Source: Desulfovibrio piger
GTDB taxonomy: Bacteria > Desulfobacterota > Desulfovibrionia > Desulfovibrionales > Desulfovibrionaceae
DNA: 64,000 bases
Direction of reading: 5' to 3'
Assembly (NCBI RefSeq): GCF_012843875.1
Contig: NZ_JABAFY010000006.1
Span: 31,490 to 95,489, forward strand
How positions within the stretch are numbered: the first letter of the stretch is position 1; each line of letters starts with the position of its first letter. Below, piece after piece: positions 27,037 through 34,172 of the stretch. A program made the translations under genes and the position numbers. The notes under the pieces were generated by a model that was not told the origin of the DNA, made no database searches, and worked only from the letters and a program-made list of their open reading frames with translations.

Positions 27037-28011
27037 ATGGAACGACGCGGCTTTCTCAAAACGCTGGCAGGTGCCGGCCTGGGAGCGGGGATGCTCTCTG
27101 CCTGGGGAGCTGCGACCCCGGCTCAGGCGGCCGGGCTGGAAGATTGTCTTGCTGTGGTCGTGGATGTGGATGCCTGCACGGGCTGCGGGGCCTGCGTGCA
27201 GGCCTGCCATGAGCGGGCCGCCGCCCGGGTCCCCCAGCCGGTATCGCCCATCCCGGCTTCCCGCTGGGGCCGGGACAGGAAACCCGACTGGTGGGGACGG
27301 CGCAACGTCACGGATCGCCTGACCCCCTACAACTGGCTGTATCTGCAATCCTGTACCGTACAGACGGCCCGGGGCGAGCGCCGGGTCTTCATGCCGCGGC
27401 GCTGCCTGCAATGCCTCAACCCGCCCTGCGTCAGCCTGTGCCCGCTGGGGGCCGCCCGGCAACGTCCCACCGGTGCCGTCTATACGGAGATGTCCCTGTG
27501 CTTCGGCGACAGCCAGTGCATCGCCGTCTGCCCGTGGCACATCCCGCGCCTGCAGGCCGGGGTGGGGCCCTACCTGCATCTGGCTCCCGGTTACCTGGGC
27601 TACGGCCAGACCTTCAAATGCGATTTTTGTGAAGACATCATCAGCGACGGCAAGCCCCCGCTTTGCGTGGCAGCCTGCCCGCACGGCGCGCAGCATTTCG
27701 GCCCCTATGCGGAGATGACGGCCCTAGCCCGCCGCATGGCGGAGGAGCGGCACGGCGATCTTTTCGGCCTGCAGGAGAATGGCGGCACCTGCCTGATCTA
27801 TGTCTCGTCCATCCCCTTCCGGGATATCGAAGCCTCATTGCTGCGGCAGGGGCTGATCTCCGCCGGACGGCCCAGCCTGCGCCCGGCCGGGGCCAGTCTG
27901 GAACGCGAGAACGATCTTGTGGGCACGGTGCTGGCCGCGCCGCTGGCCGGGGCCGCACTGGCCGGCCTGCGCCTGTTGCGCGACCACTGGAGGGACAAGG
28001 ATGAGGACTGA
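27037..28011 (+). CDS. Tat-exported four-cluster ferredoxin subunit, HybA-like
   Basis: Electron-transfer protein of 324 residues. The twin-arginine signal is MERRGFLKTLAGAGLGAG, so it should fold in the cytoplasm and be exported. Cysteine groups: C47-C50-C53-C57 (CTGCGACVQACH), a second set CLQCLNPPCVSLCP, a third CFGDSQCIAVCP (155-165) and a fourth CDFCED...CVAACP. In the third set Asp158 replaces the second cysteine. A C-terminal hydrophobic helix (LVGTVLAAPLAGAALAGLRLL) anchors it, as in HybA of hydrogenase 2. Start ATG 27037 has AGGAGG nine bases upstream. It overlaps the following membrane cytochrome gene by 11 bases. No catalytic subunit is encoded nearby; the partner enzyme is unknown. 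Confidence 0.85.
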   Translation: MERRGFLKTLAGAGLGAGMLSAWGAATPAQAAGLEDCLAVVVDVDACTGCGACVQACHERAAARVPQPVSPIPASRWGRDRKPDWWGRRNVTDRLTPYNWLYLQSCTVQTARGERRVFMPRRCLQCLNPPCVSLCPLGAARQRPTGAVYTEMSLCFGDSQCIAVCPWHIPRLQAGVGPYLHLAPGYLGYGQTFKCDFCEDIISDGKPPLCVAACPHGAQHFGPYAEMTALARRMAEERHGDLFGLQENGGTCLIYVSSIPFRDIEASLLRQGLISAGRPSLRPAGASLERENDLVGTVLAAPLAGAALAGLRLLRDHWRDKDED

Positions 28012-28489
28012 GCGCCGTCCGCTGTTCGGCTTCCTTTTCCGTTTGCTGTGGCGGATCAGCGTGGTCTGGGCGGTGGTCAGCGGCTTCGCGCATCTGCCCG
28101 TGATCTACCGCTACGCCGAAGCGGCCCTGCCCTGGCTGCGGCCCGCAGCCTATTCGGGCACAGTGGCCCATTATTGGGCCGCAGCGGCCATGCTCTGCCT
28201 GACCAGCTACGCGGCCATCGTCTGGCTGGTCAGGGGCTCGCGCAGCTACAGCCTGACCCCCTTCGGCATGCTGCGCCTGGTCTTGCTGGCCCTGCTCATG
28301 CTTTCCGGTCTGGGCCTGATCCTGCACAACTTCCAGGACTTTTCCTTCTACGGCCCTGTGTACACCCTCATCAAGCATGGCCACCTGGGCTGTGCGTTGC
28401 TCTGGGCCCTGCTGGTCCTTGTCCGTCTGGCCCGCCGCGGGCTGTGGTGGGATCGTCGCCGGGGCACGGGGCGACGGGCCCGCGCCTGA
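28001..28489 (+). CDS. Small membrane cytochrome b-like subunit
   Basis: The 162-residue protein has four predicted membrane helices. Histidines within or at the ends of helices (GFAHLPV, TVAHYWAA, LILHNFQDF, IKHGHLGCAL) suggest bis-histidine haem b ligation. The C-terminus is arginine-rich. The gene overlaps the Tat-FeS gene and its GGAGG lies seven bases before ATG 28001. Together the pair looks like a quinone-linked electron-transfer module in the membrane. The exact family was not recognised, and haem binding is inferred from the histidine pattern only. Confidence 0.65.
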   Translation: MRTERRPLFGFLFRLLWRISVVWAVVSGFAHLPVIYRYAEAALPWLRPAAYSGTVAHYWAAAAMLCLTSYAAIVWLVRGSRSYSLTPFGMLRLVLLALLMLSGLGLILHNFQDFSFYGPVYTLIKHGHLGCALLWALLVLVRLARRGLWWDRRRGTGRRARA

Positions 28490-28535
28490 GCTTGTCAGCC
28501 ATGCTCCACGGCATGGCCCCCCATCGTTCCGGATA

Positions 28536-28571
28536 ACGAAAAAAGACGCCCTGAGGGCGTCTTTTTCGTTT
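28536..28571. terminator. Bidirectional terminator between the export operon and rlmN
   Basis: AGACGCCC-TGA-GGGCGTCT is flanked by ACGAAAAA on the left and TTTTCGT on the right, giving U-runs in both directions. It lies 47 bases after the cytochrome b-like gene. Confidence 0.88.
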
Positions 28572-28716
28572 GTACGTCTCTCTTGCCGGACATTTGTTTT
28601 TCAGCGTCCAGAGGGGCGCTGGGAGGGGATAAAAAGGGTCTCCTAACCCTGTGGCGGTCTTCGAGCTGCTTTCCCCATCTGCTCTAGAAAAAGCGCGTTT
28701 GGAGAGGATGGGGGAC

Positions 28717-28759
28717 GGGGAAGGAGGCACGTTAGCGCGGGCAAAGGGCCTCCTTCCCC
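28717..28759. repeat. 12-base inverted repeat after rlmN
   Basis: GGGGAAGGAGGC (28717-28728) is perfectly complementary to GCCTCCTTCCCC (28748-28759) with a 19-base loop. It lies 17 bases after the rlmN stop. No U-run follows closely, so it may be an RNA 3-prime stabiliser rather than a terminator. Confidence 0.6.
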
Positions 28760-28775
28760 CGGAAAGCATTCCCGT

Positions 28776-29849
28776 CTAGGCCTGTTCCCCGGCCTCGTTC
28801 TGGCGGGCGGCCTTGAGCTGGCCACAGGCCGCCTTGATGTCCTGCCCCTTGCTCTTGCGGATGATGGCCGTGATGTTGCGGTCCCAGAGGTACTGCTCGA
28901 AGGCCAGCACGCGTTCCGGCGAGGGGGCTTTGTAGGGATCGCCCTCGGAGGGATTGTAGACGATGAGGTTGAGCTTGCCCTTGACGTCGCTGACCACGCG
29001 GGCCAGCTGCCGGGCCTGTTCCAGACCGTCGTTGACGCCGCCCAGCAGCAGATATTCGAAGGTGATGCGCTCGCGGGTCTTGAGCGGATAGGACTTGAGG
29101 GCCTGGAGCAGGTCCTCGAGGGGCCAGCGGGCGGCCTTGGGCATGATGCGGGCGCGCAGCTCCTGGGTGGGAGCGTGCAGGGACACGGCCAGATAGGCCA
29201 GGCCGCTCTCGCCCAGTTCGCGCAGGCCCTTCTCGATGCCGCAGGTGGAGACCGTGATGCGGCGGGGCGAGAAGTTCAGGCCCTTGTCGTTGTTGAGGCT
29301 CTCCAGGGCGCGCATGACGTTCTTGAGGTTGAGCAGGGGCTCGCCCATGCCCATGAAGACCAGGTTGCGCAGCACGGGCCAGTCGGGGCGGGTATCGCCC
29401 AGGTGCTCGCGGGCCACCAGGATCTGGCCCAGGATCTCGCCCATGGTCATGTTGCGCTCGAAGCCGATGGTGCCGGTGCTGCAGAAGGTGCAGGCCATGG
29501 CGCAGCCCACCTGCGAAGACAGGCACTGGGTCCAGCGGCGCACGCCTTCGCGGGAGTCGCTGGGGATGAGCACGGTCTCCACTTCGGCGCCGTCCTGGAG
29601 GCGGAGCAGGAACTTGGTGGTATCGTCGCTGCTCTGTTCCACGGTGACGATCTCGGGCCAGCGGATTTCGGCACACTGGGCCAGGCGTTCCCGGCAGGCT
29701 TTGGAGACATTGGTCATGGCGTCGAAATCGCGGGCCATCTTCTGCCAGATCCATTGCCAGACCTGGACGGCCCGGAACTTGGGCTCGCCCAGCTCGTTCT
29801 GCATCCAGTCGGTGAGTTCGGGCAGGGTATAGTCGAGGAGATTGATCAT
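28776..29849 (-). CDS. rlmN: Dual-specificity 23S rRNA / tRNA adenine C2-methyltransferase
   Basis: Radical-SAM enzyme that methylates C2 of A2503 in 23S rRNA and A37 in some tRNAs. The 357-residue protein starts MINLLDYTLPELTDWM. It has the radical-SAM triad in CAMACTFCSTG, GMGEPLLNL for SAM binding, and the C-terminal methyl-carrying cysteine in KAACGQLK. The start ATG 29849 is chosen from family homology; a longer in-frame reading to 29939 gives a proline/arginine-rich extension without homology. It stands alone between a terminator and the HD-domain gene. Confidence 0.96.
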   Translation of the reverse strand: MINLLDYTLPELTDWMQNELGEPKFRAVQVWQWIWQKMARDFDAMTNVSKACRERLAQCAEIRWPEIVTVEQSSDDTTKFLLRLQDGAEVETVLIPSDSREGVRRWTQCLSSQVGCAMACTFCSTGTIGFERNMTMGEILGQILVAREHLGDTRPDWPVLRNLVFMGMGEPLLNLKNVMRALESLNNDKGLNFSPRRITVSTCGIEKGLRELGESGLAYLAVSLHAPTQELRARIMPKAARWPLEDLLQALKSYPLKTRERITFEYLLLGGVNDGLEQARQLARVVSDVKGKLNLIVYNPSEGDPYKAPSPERVLAFEQYLWDRNITAIIRKSKGQDIKAACGQLKAARQNEAGEQA

Positions 29850-30070
29850 GGTCTTCGGGGGTGCCACGGCAGGGCTCGACCGTGGGTTGGAGGGAAAGGC
29901 AGGGCGGCGGGGCGGCGTGTGGCCCCGTGTCCGGCACAAGGGCCGCCTGCCGGGAAAATGCCGGAGCGGGAATATGAGAGGGAGAGGGAGACGGCATGGC
30001 GCCGTGCTTCCTCTCCCTTATGGTCATGTCGGAGCGGTCCCGTTTGGGGGCCGCAGGGTGCGGGAGGCGT

Positions 30071-31405
30071 CTAGCCCACGGACTTGCGGGCGTATTCGCA
30101 CACGAAGTGCAGGGCCGAGGCACGATCCGTGACTTCGCCCGCGATCTGGGCCTGGAGCAGGGCATCGCGGATGACGCCCACCAGCGGGCCGGGGGCCAGC
30201 TTGGTCTCGCTCATGATCTCGTTACCGTTGAGCAGGGGTTCCAGCATCTGTTCGGGGGTCTCGGCGCGCTCCAGATACTTCATATTGTGGTTGAAGTAGG
30301 TGTAGCTGCCGTCGCGGGCCTGGATGTCGGCACGGGACATGGCGATGAGGCGCGGGTATTCGTCCAGGGCCTTGAAACGGCGGATGCCGCGGTCCGTGAG
30401 CATGAAGTGGAAGCGCATGTGGTAGCGCACCAGATGGCAGAGCAGGTCGATGTCTTCGGGGCTGAAGTGCAGACGGCGCAGGATCTTGCGGGTGACCTTG
30501 GCGCCCACGCGGTGGTGCTGGTAGAAGGTCCACTGGCCGTCGAAGTATTCGCCGGTGAAGAGCTTGCCCACATCGTGGAAGAGCATGGCCATGGTGCCCA
30601 GCCAGTCGTAGTGGAAGCCTTCTTCGGGGTAGTGGCGCATGCACTCCAGGGTGTGGTCGAAGACCGTCTCCTCGGTGTCGTCATCATCGTTGCGGCGCTG
30701 GCGGATGCAGGCCAGGGCGGCCACTTCGGGGATGAGGCCCTGGAGGATGTGGGCGTCGAACATGAGCTTCACGAAGCGGTACATGGATTCGGCGGCCACT
30801 TTGCGCCATTCGTCCATGATGTCGGCGGCGGGCACGTAGTCCAGCACGCGGGTGGACGAACGCACGATGGCCAGCCAGGTGTTGGGCTCGATGGGGATGT
30901 CGAAGTTGGCGGCGAAGCGCAGGGCGCGGATGGCCAGCAGATAGTTGTGGCGCAGGGTCTCGTCCGGCAGGCCGGTGAGCTGGATGAGGCCGCCCTTGAC
31001 GTCCATGAAACCGTCATAGACGTCCCCGGTGGGGGCCGGGCTGCCGAAGCCGGTCATGCGCAGCTGCAGGCGCTCCTGGGGATCCATCATGTTGGCCATG
31101 GTGGGGGTGATGCGCAGCAGGGAAAGCTCGGGATGGCTGGCATCCTCCACTTCCAGGGCATAGAAACGGAAAAGAACGCCGTCTTTTTCCATCTGGGCGA
31201 TGGCACGCTGGTCCGGCTCGACGCGGGCTTCGGGGAAGAGCTTGAGAAGCGTCTCGAGGTCGGGCTCACAGGCGATGTCCACAGCCAGCTGTTTGCTGTG
31301 TTTCAAAAGATGTTCCTGCACGGGCGCATTGATGACATGGGCGTCATAGCCGTTGCGCAGCAGGGTTTTGCAGATGGTGATGGCGTCTTTTAGCGCTTTT
31401 TCCAT
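30071..31405 (-). CDS. HD-domain protein derived from tRNA nucleotidyltransferase, catalytic NT motifs lost
   Basis: The 444-residue protein aligns with the CCA-adding/poly(A) polymerase family (ETLLKLFPEARV, RHNYLLAIRALRFAANFDIPIEPNTW), followed by an HD domain with FDHTLECM, FHDVGK (His277-Asp278), HHRVGA and HLVRYHMRF. The key nucleotidyltransferase residues are absent: the GGAVRD motif is NAPVQE, the DxD motif is reduced to AVDIAC, and the RDFTINA segment is not recognisable. The HD phosphohydrolase half looks intact, so it may be an RNA- or nucleotide-directed phosphohydrolase. A true CCA enzyme is presumably elsewhere. Start ATG 31405 has GAGGAG seven bases upstream. Confidence 0.8.
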   Translation of the reverse strand: MEKALKDAITICKTLLRNGYDAHVINAPVQEHLLKHSKQLAVDIACEPDLETLLKLFPEARVEPDQRAIAQMEKDGVLFRFYALEVEDASHPELSLLRITPTMANMMDPQERLQLRMTGFGSPAPTGDVYDGFMDVKGGLIQLTGLPDETLRHNYLLAIRALRFAANFDIPIEPNTWLAIVRSSTRVLDYVPAADIMDEWRKVAAESMYRFVKLMFDAHILQGLIPEVAALACIRQRRNDDDDTEETVFDHTLECMRHYPEEGFHYDWLGTMAMLFHDVGKLFTGEYFDGQWTFYQHHRVGAKVTRKILRRLHFSPEDIDLLCHLVRYHMRFHFMLTDRGIRRFKALDEYPRLIAMSRADIQARDGSYTYFNHNMKYLERAETPEQMLEPLLNGNEIMSETKLAPGPLVGVIRDALLQAQIAGEVTDRASALHFVCEYARKSVG

Positions 31406-31773
31406 GAAAACTCCTCAAGCGGCGAAGCCGCATCCAGGGAAATCCCCGGCATACATGCGTTGTGAAGGCCTGACCGCATTGCAGGCCGCTGATTTCAGTA
31501 TCGGCGGCAATGGGGGCAAAGTCAAGCAACAGTGCGCTCCGGGCACGATGTCTCCCGGTGGCAAAAGGGGCTGGAAACGATGCCCTGGCCTGCGGGGAGA
31601 GCCTTGCCCGGATGCCCGCACAAGCTGCCGGGGAGAAGGCATGAGTCCCGGCATCAGGCCGTGCGTTCAGGGGAGGGGCAGACCCGTGAGAGGCATGCCG
31701 CCGTCCGGCGGGGTGCCGTGCTGTCCTTTCAGGTAAGGGGGGCGGACTCGCTCATGCGGAGGCCCCGGGCAAC
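31406..31773. other. Gene-free interval upstream of the HD-domain gene
   Basis: No coding region, RNA gene or clear promoter was recognised in these bases. The right boundary is the dsr operon terminator at 31774-31801. Confidence 0.4.
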
Positions 31774-31801
31774 AAAAAAGGCCCCGTGCGAGCACGGGGC
31801 C
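31774..31801 (-). terminator. Intrinsic terminator of the rsbRD-dsrMKJOP operon
   Basis: GGCCCCGTGC (31780-31789) pairs with GCACGGGGCC (31792-31801). On the minus strand it is followed by six T. It begins 22 bases after the dsrP stop. Confidence 0.92.
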
Positions 31802-31823
31802 TTTGGAGTGCGGGATCGTGAAA

Positions 31824-32990
31824 CTAGTCGCTGAAGTGACCGGTTTCGCGCTTCACGCCCAGGGCGATCTTCCAGAGCAGGGAGAGCACCAGGGCGCCCA
31901 CGGCGTACACGCCCAGGGCCACGATGATCTCACGGCCGGTGGGGGCGTATTCGGTGACGGTCTCAAACATGTTGGGAGTGAAACCACCGATGAGCAGGCC
32001 GAGGCCCTTGTCGATCCAGGAAGCGGCAACCAGCAGCACCAGAGCCAGGGGCAGCAGGGGGCCGGTACGCCACTGCGGCGGGATCAGGATGATCAGGGAA
32101 GCGGCGGCCATGACCACAGCGGCCCACATCCAGTTGGTCACCCAGGAAACGTGGCCTTCATGACCAGCGAACAGGAAGACCAGAGGATGCTGATGACCGG
32201 GGATGCCACTGTAGAACGCGGTGAAGACTTCCAACAGGTAGAAGAACACGTTGATGCACATGGCATAGGTGATGATGGTCGTCAGGGTCTTGATGGCGTC
32301 GCGGCCGGGATCGAAGCCGGTGAGGCGGCGCACGATGAAGATCAGCAGCAGCAGGATGGCGGGACCGGAGCAGAACGCCGAGGACAGGAAGCGGGCGGCC
32401 ATGATGGCGGTCAGCCAGTAATGGCGGCCGGGGATGCCGGCGTACAGGAAGGCGGTCACGGTGTGGATGGAGAAGGCCCACAGGATCGAGAGGTAGATCA
32501 GGGGCTTGATCCACTTGGGCGGTTCCACGTCATGGCGCTCGGCTTCCAGGGTGACCCAGCCGATGACGGCGTTGAGGGTCAGGTAGCCGATGAGCACGAT
32601 CATGTCATAGAACATGACCGAATTGGGCGTGGGATGCAGCAGCACGTTCATCATGCGCTGGGGCTGGCCCAGGTCCACCACGATGAAGAGGGCGCACATG
32701 ACCACGGCCGAGATGGCCATGAATTCACCGAAGATGATCATGCGCTTGAACTTCTTGTAGTGGTGGAAGTAGGCGGGCAGCACCAGCATGACGGCGGAAG
32801 CGGCCACACCCACAAGATAGGTGAACTGCGAGATGTAGAGGCCCCACGAGACATCGCGGCTCATGCCGGTGATGGAGAGGCCTTCCTGCAGCTGCTGCAG
32901 GTAGACCAGGCCGCAACCGGCGATGACTGCGAGCAGGAAGAGCAGCCACAGGTAGTAGGTCTTGGGACCGGTAAGCAATTTTTCAAGCAT
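31824..32990 (-). CDS. dsrP: DsrP, NrfD-like membrane subunit of the DsrMKJOP complex
   Basis: Integral membrane, quinone-interacting subunit of 388 residues with about ten hydrophobic helices (for example LWLLFLLAVIAGCGLVYL and YLVGVAASAVMLVLPAYF). It is of the NrfD/PsrC family and pairs with the periplasmic FeS protein DsrO. The complex links the menaquinone pool, periplasmic cytochromes and cytoplasmic dissimilatory sulfite reduction through DsrC. Last gene of the operon, 12 bases after dsrO, followed by a strong terminator. Confidence 0.95.
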   Translation of the reverse strand: MLEKLLTGPKTYYLWLLFLLAVIAGCGLVYLQQLQEGLSITGMSRDVSWGLYISQFTYLVGVAASAVMLVLPAYFHHYKKFKRMIIFGEFMAISAVVMCALFIVVDLGQPQRMMNVLLHPTPNSVMFYDMIVLIGYLTLNAVIGWVTLEAERHDVEPPKWIKPLIYLSILWAFSIHTVTAFLYAGIPGRHYWLTAIMAARFLSSAFCSGPAILLLLIFIVRRLTGFDPGRDAIKTLTTIITYAMCINVFFYLLEVFTAFYSGIPGHQHPLVFLFAGHEGHVSWVTNWMWAAVVMAAASLIILIPPQWRTGPLLPLALVLLVAASWIDKGLGLLIGGFTPNMFETVTEYAPTGREIIVALGVYAVGALVLSLLWKIALGVKRETGHFSD

Positions 32991-33002
32991 GGCCTGTTCT
33001 CC

Positions 33003-33785
33003 CTAGATGAGGTAGTAAACGCCGGGCTGGGTGCCCAGATTGGGCTTGCGGCGAATGCTGTAGTTGGAGGCGAGGGCCTTGCACACATCGGACTTGGGAT
33101 CGTTGAGATCGCCGAAGAGGATGCGGCCGCCGGCAGCTTCCACGCAGGCGGGCATCTGGCCCACGGCCAGGCGCTCGGCGCAGAAGGTGCATTTTTCCAC
33201 CACACCGATCATGCGGGTGGGGTAGGCGGGGTTCGGCACGGGATCGCTCAGGTACTTGCGGGGATCCACAAAGTTGAAGGAGCGGGCGCCGAAGGGACAG
33301 CCGGCCATGCAGAAACGGCAGCCGATGCAGCGATGGTAGTCCATGGCGATGATGCCGTCTTCCATCTGATAGGTGGCCTGGGTGGGGCACACGCGCACGC
33401 ACGGCGGGTTGGTGCAGTGGTTGCACAGCAGGGGATAGCTGGCATCCTTCACACGGGAGGTCAGGTGTTCGTTCAGGTCGTCGGGGAAGGCGTGGTCGAA
33501 CTTTTCGAGCCACATCCACTTGATGTCCTGATGGCCTTCCATGGTGGGCACGTTGTGGGCCTTGTGGCAGGCTTCGATGATGGGAGCGTATTCCTTGGCG
33601 TTCTTGAAGGCGCGGGTGTCGATGACCATGGCCCAGCGCTTGGCCTTCAGGGCCTTGGCGTTGGGTTCATAGGAGCCGATGCGCGCACCGGCCTGGGCAG
33701 AGCCGGCCATGGTGGCCAGGCCGCTGCTCAGGGCAAAGACCGAGAGGCCCGCCACCTTCAGAAAGGATCTTCTGCTTTTGTTCAT
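33003..33785 (-). CDS. dsrO: DsrO, periplasmic FeS subunit of DsrMKJOP
   Basis: The 260-residue protein carries the Tat signal MNKSRRSFLKVAGLSVFALS, so it acts in the periplasm. Ferredoxin-type cysteine groups include CNHCTNPPCVRVCP, CIGCRFCMAGCP and CTFCAERLAVGQMPACV. It transfers electrons between DsrJ/cytochromes and the membrane subunit DsrP. The start ATG 33785 overlaps the dsrJ stop by one base (TAATG); a longer reading to 33920 lies entirely inside dsrJ in another frame and is rejected. Confidence 0.95.
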   Translation of the reverse strand: MNKSRRSFLKVAGLSVFALSSGLATMAGSAQAGARIGSYEPNAKALKAKRWAMVIDTRAFKNAKEYAPIIEACHKAHNVPTMEGHQDIKWMWLEKFDHAFPDDLNEHLTSRVKDASYPLLCNHCTNPPCVRVCPTQATYQMEDGIIAMDYHRCIGCRFCMAGCPFGARSFNFVDPRKYLSDPVPNPAYPTRMIGVVEKCTFCAERLAVGQMPACVEAAGGRILFGDLNDPKSDVCKALASNYSIRRKPNLGTQPGVYYLI

Positions 33786-34168
33786 TACTTGTTCCCCTTG
33801 GGAAGAATGTGGCAGGTCCAGCAGTAAGGATCGACGCTGTTGGACACGTGGCACTTGTCGCAGAACTCTTCGTAGTTGCTGTGGCACTTCAGGCAGGTGT
33901 TCTGCAGGCTGATGGTCCACTTTTTGCCGGTGGACGACACATAGGTGCGGTTCTCATAGCGCAGGGCCTGATCGCGCCATTCGTTGAGCAGGTACATGTG
34001 CTCGGCGCGCATGAACTCGACGGGTTCCACGCATTCCTTTTCATTCTGGGGCAGGACGATGGCAGGACGCTTGTAGTCCTTGGTACCGCCGAAGTTGGCC
34101 CAGAAGGGGGTGGAGAACAGGACCGCGAAAACGAGGATCCCGAGAATGACAGCTTTGGCGTTGTACAT
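33785..34168 (-). CDS. dsrJ: DsrJ, triheme cytochrome c of DsrMKJOP
   Basis: The 127-residue protein has an N-terminal membrane anchor or signal (MYNAKAVILGILVFAVLFSTPFWA) and three haem c motifs: CLKCH, CDKCH and CWTCH. This matches the triheme DsrJ, which faces the periplasm and exchanges electrons with the soluble cytochrome pool. It starts 4 bases after dsrK and overlaps dsrO by one base. Confidence 0.95.
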   Translation of the reverse strand: MYNAKAVILGILVFAVLFSTPFWANFGGTKDYKRPAIVLPQNEKECVEPVEFMRAEHMYLLNEWRDQALRYENRTYVSSTGKKWTISLQNTCLKCHSNYEEFCDKCHVSNSVDPYCWTCHILPKGNK

Positions 34169-34172
34169 GTTG

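Noticed and set aside
29980..30017. Terminator after the HD-domain gene
   Set aside because: GGGAGAGG/CCTCTCCC with an inner ACGGC/GCCGT stem can form, but no U-run follows on the minus strand.
30071..31405. Annotation as a functional CCA-adding enzyme
   Set aside because: The GG-x-x-RD and complete DxD motifs needed for nucleotide transfer are missing.
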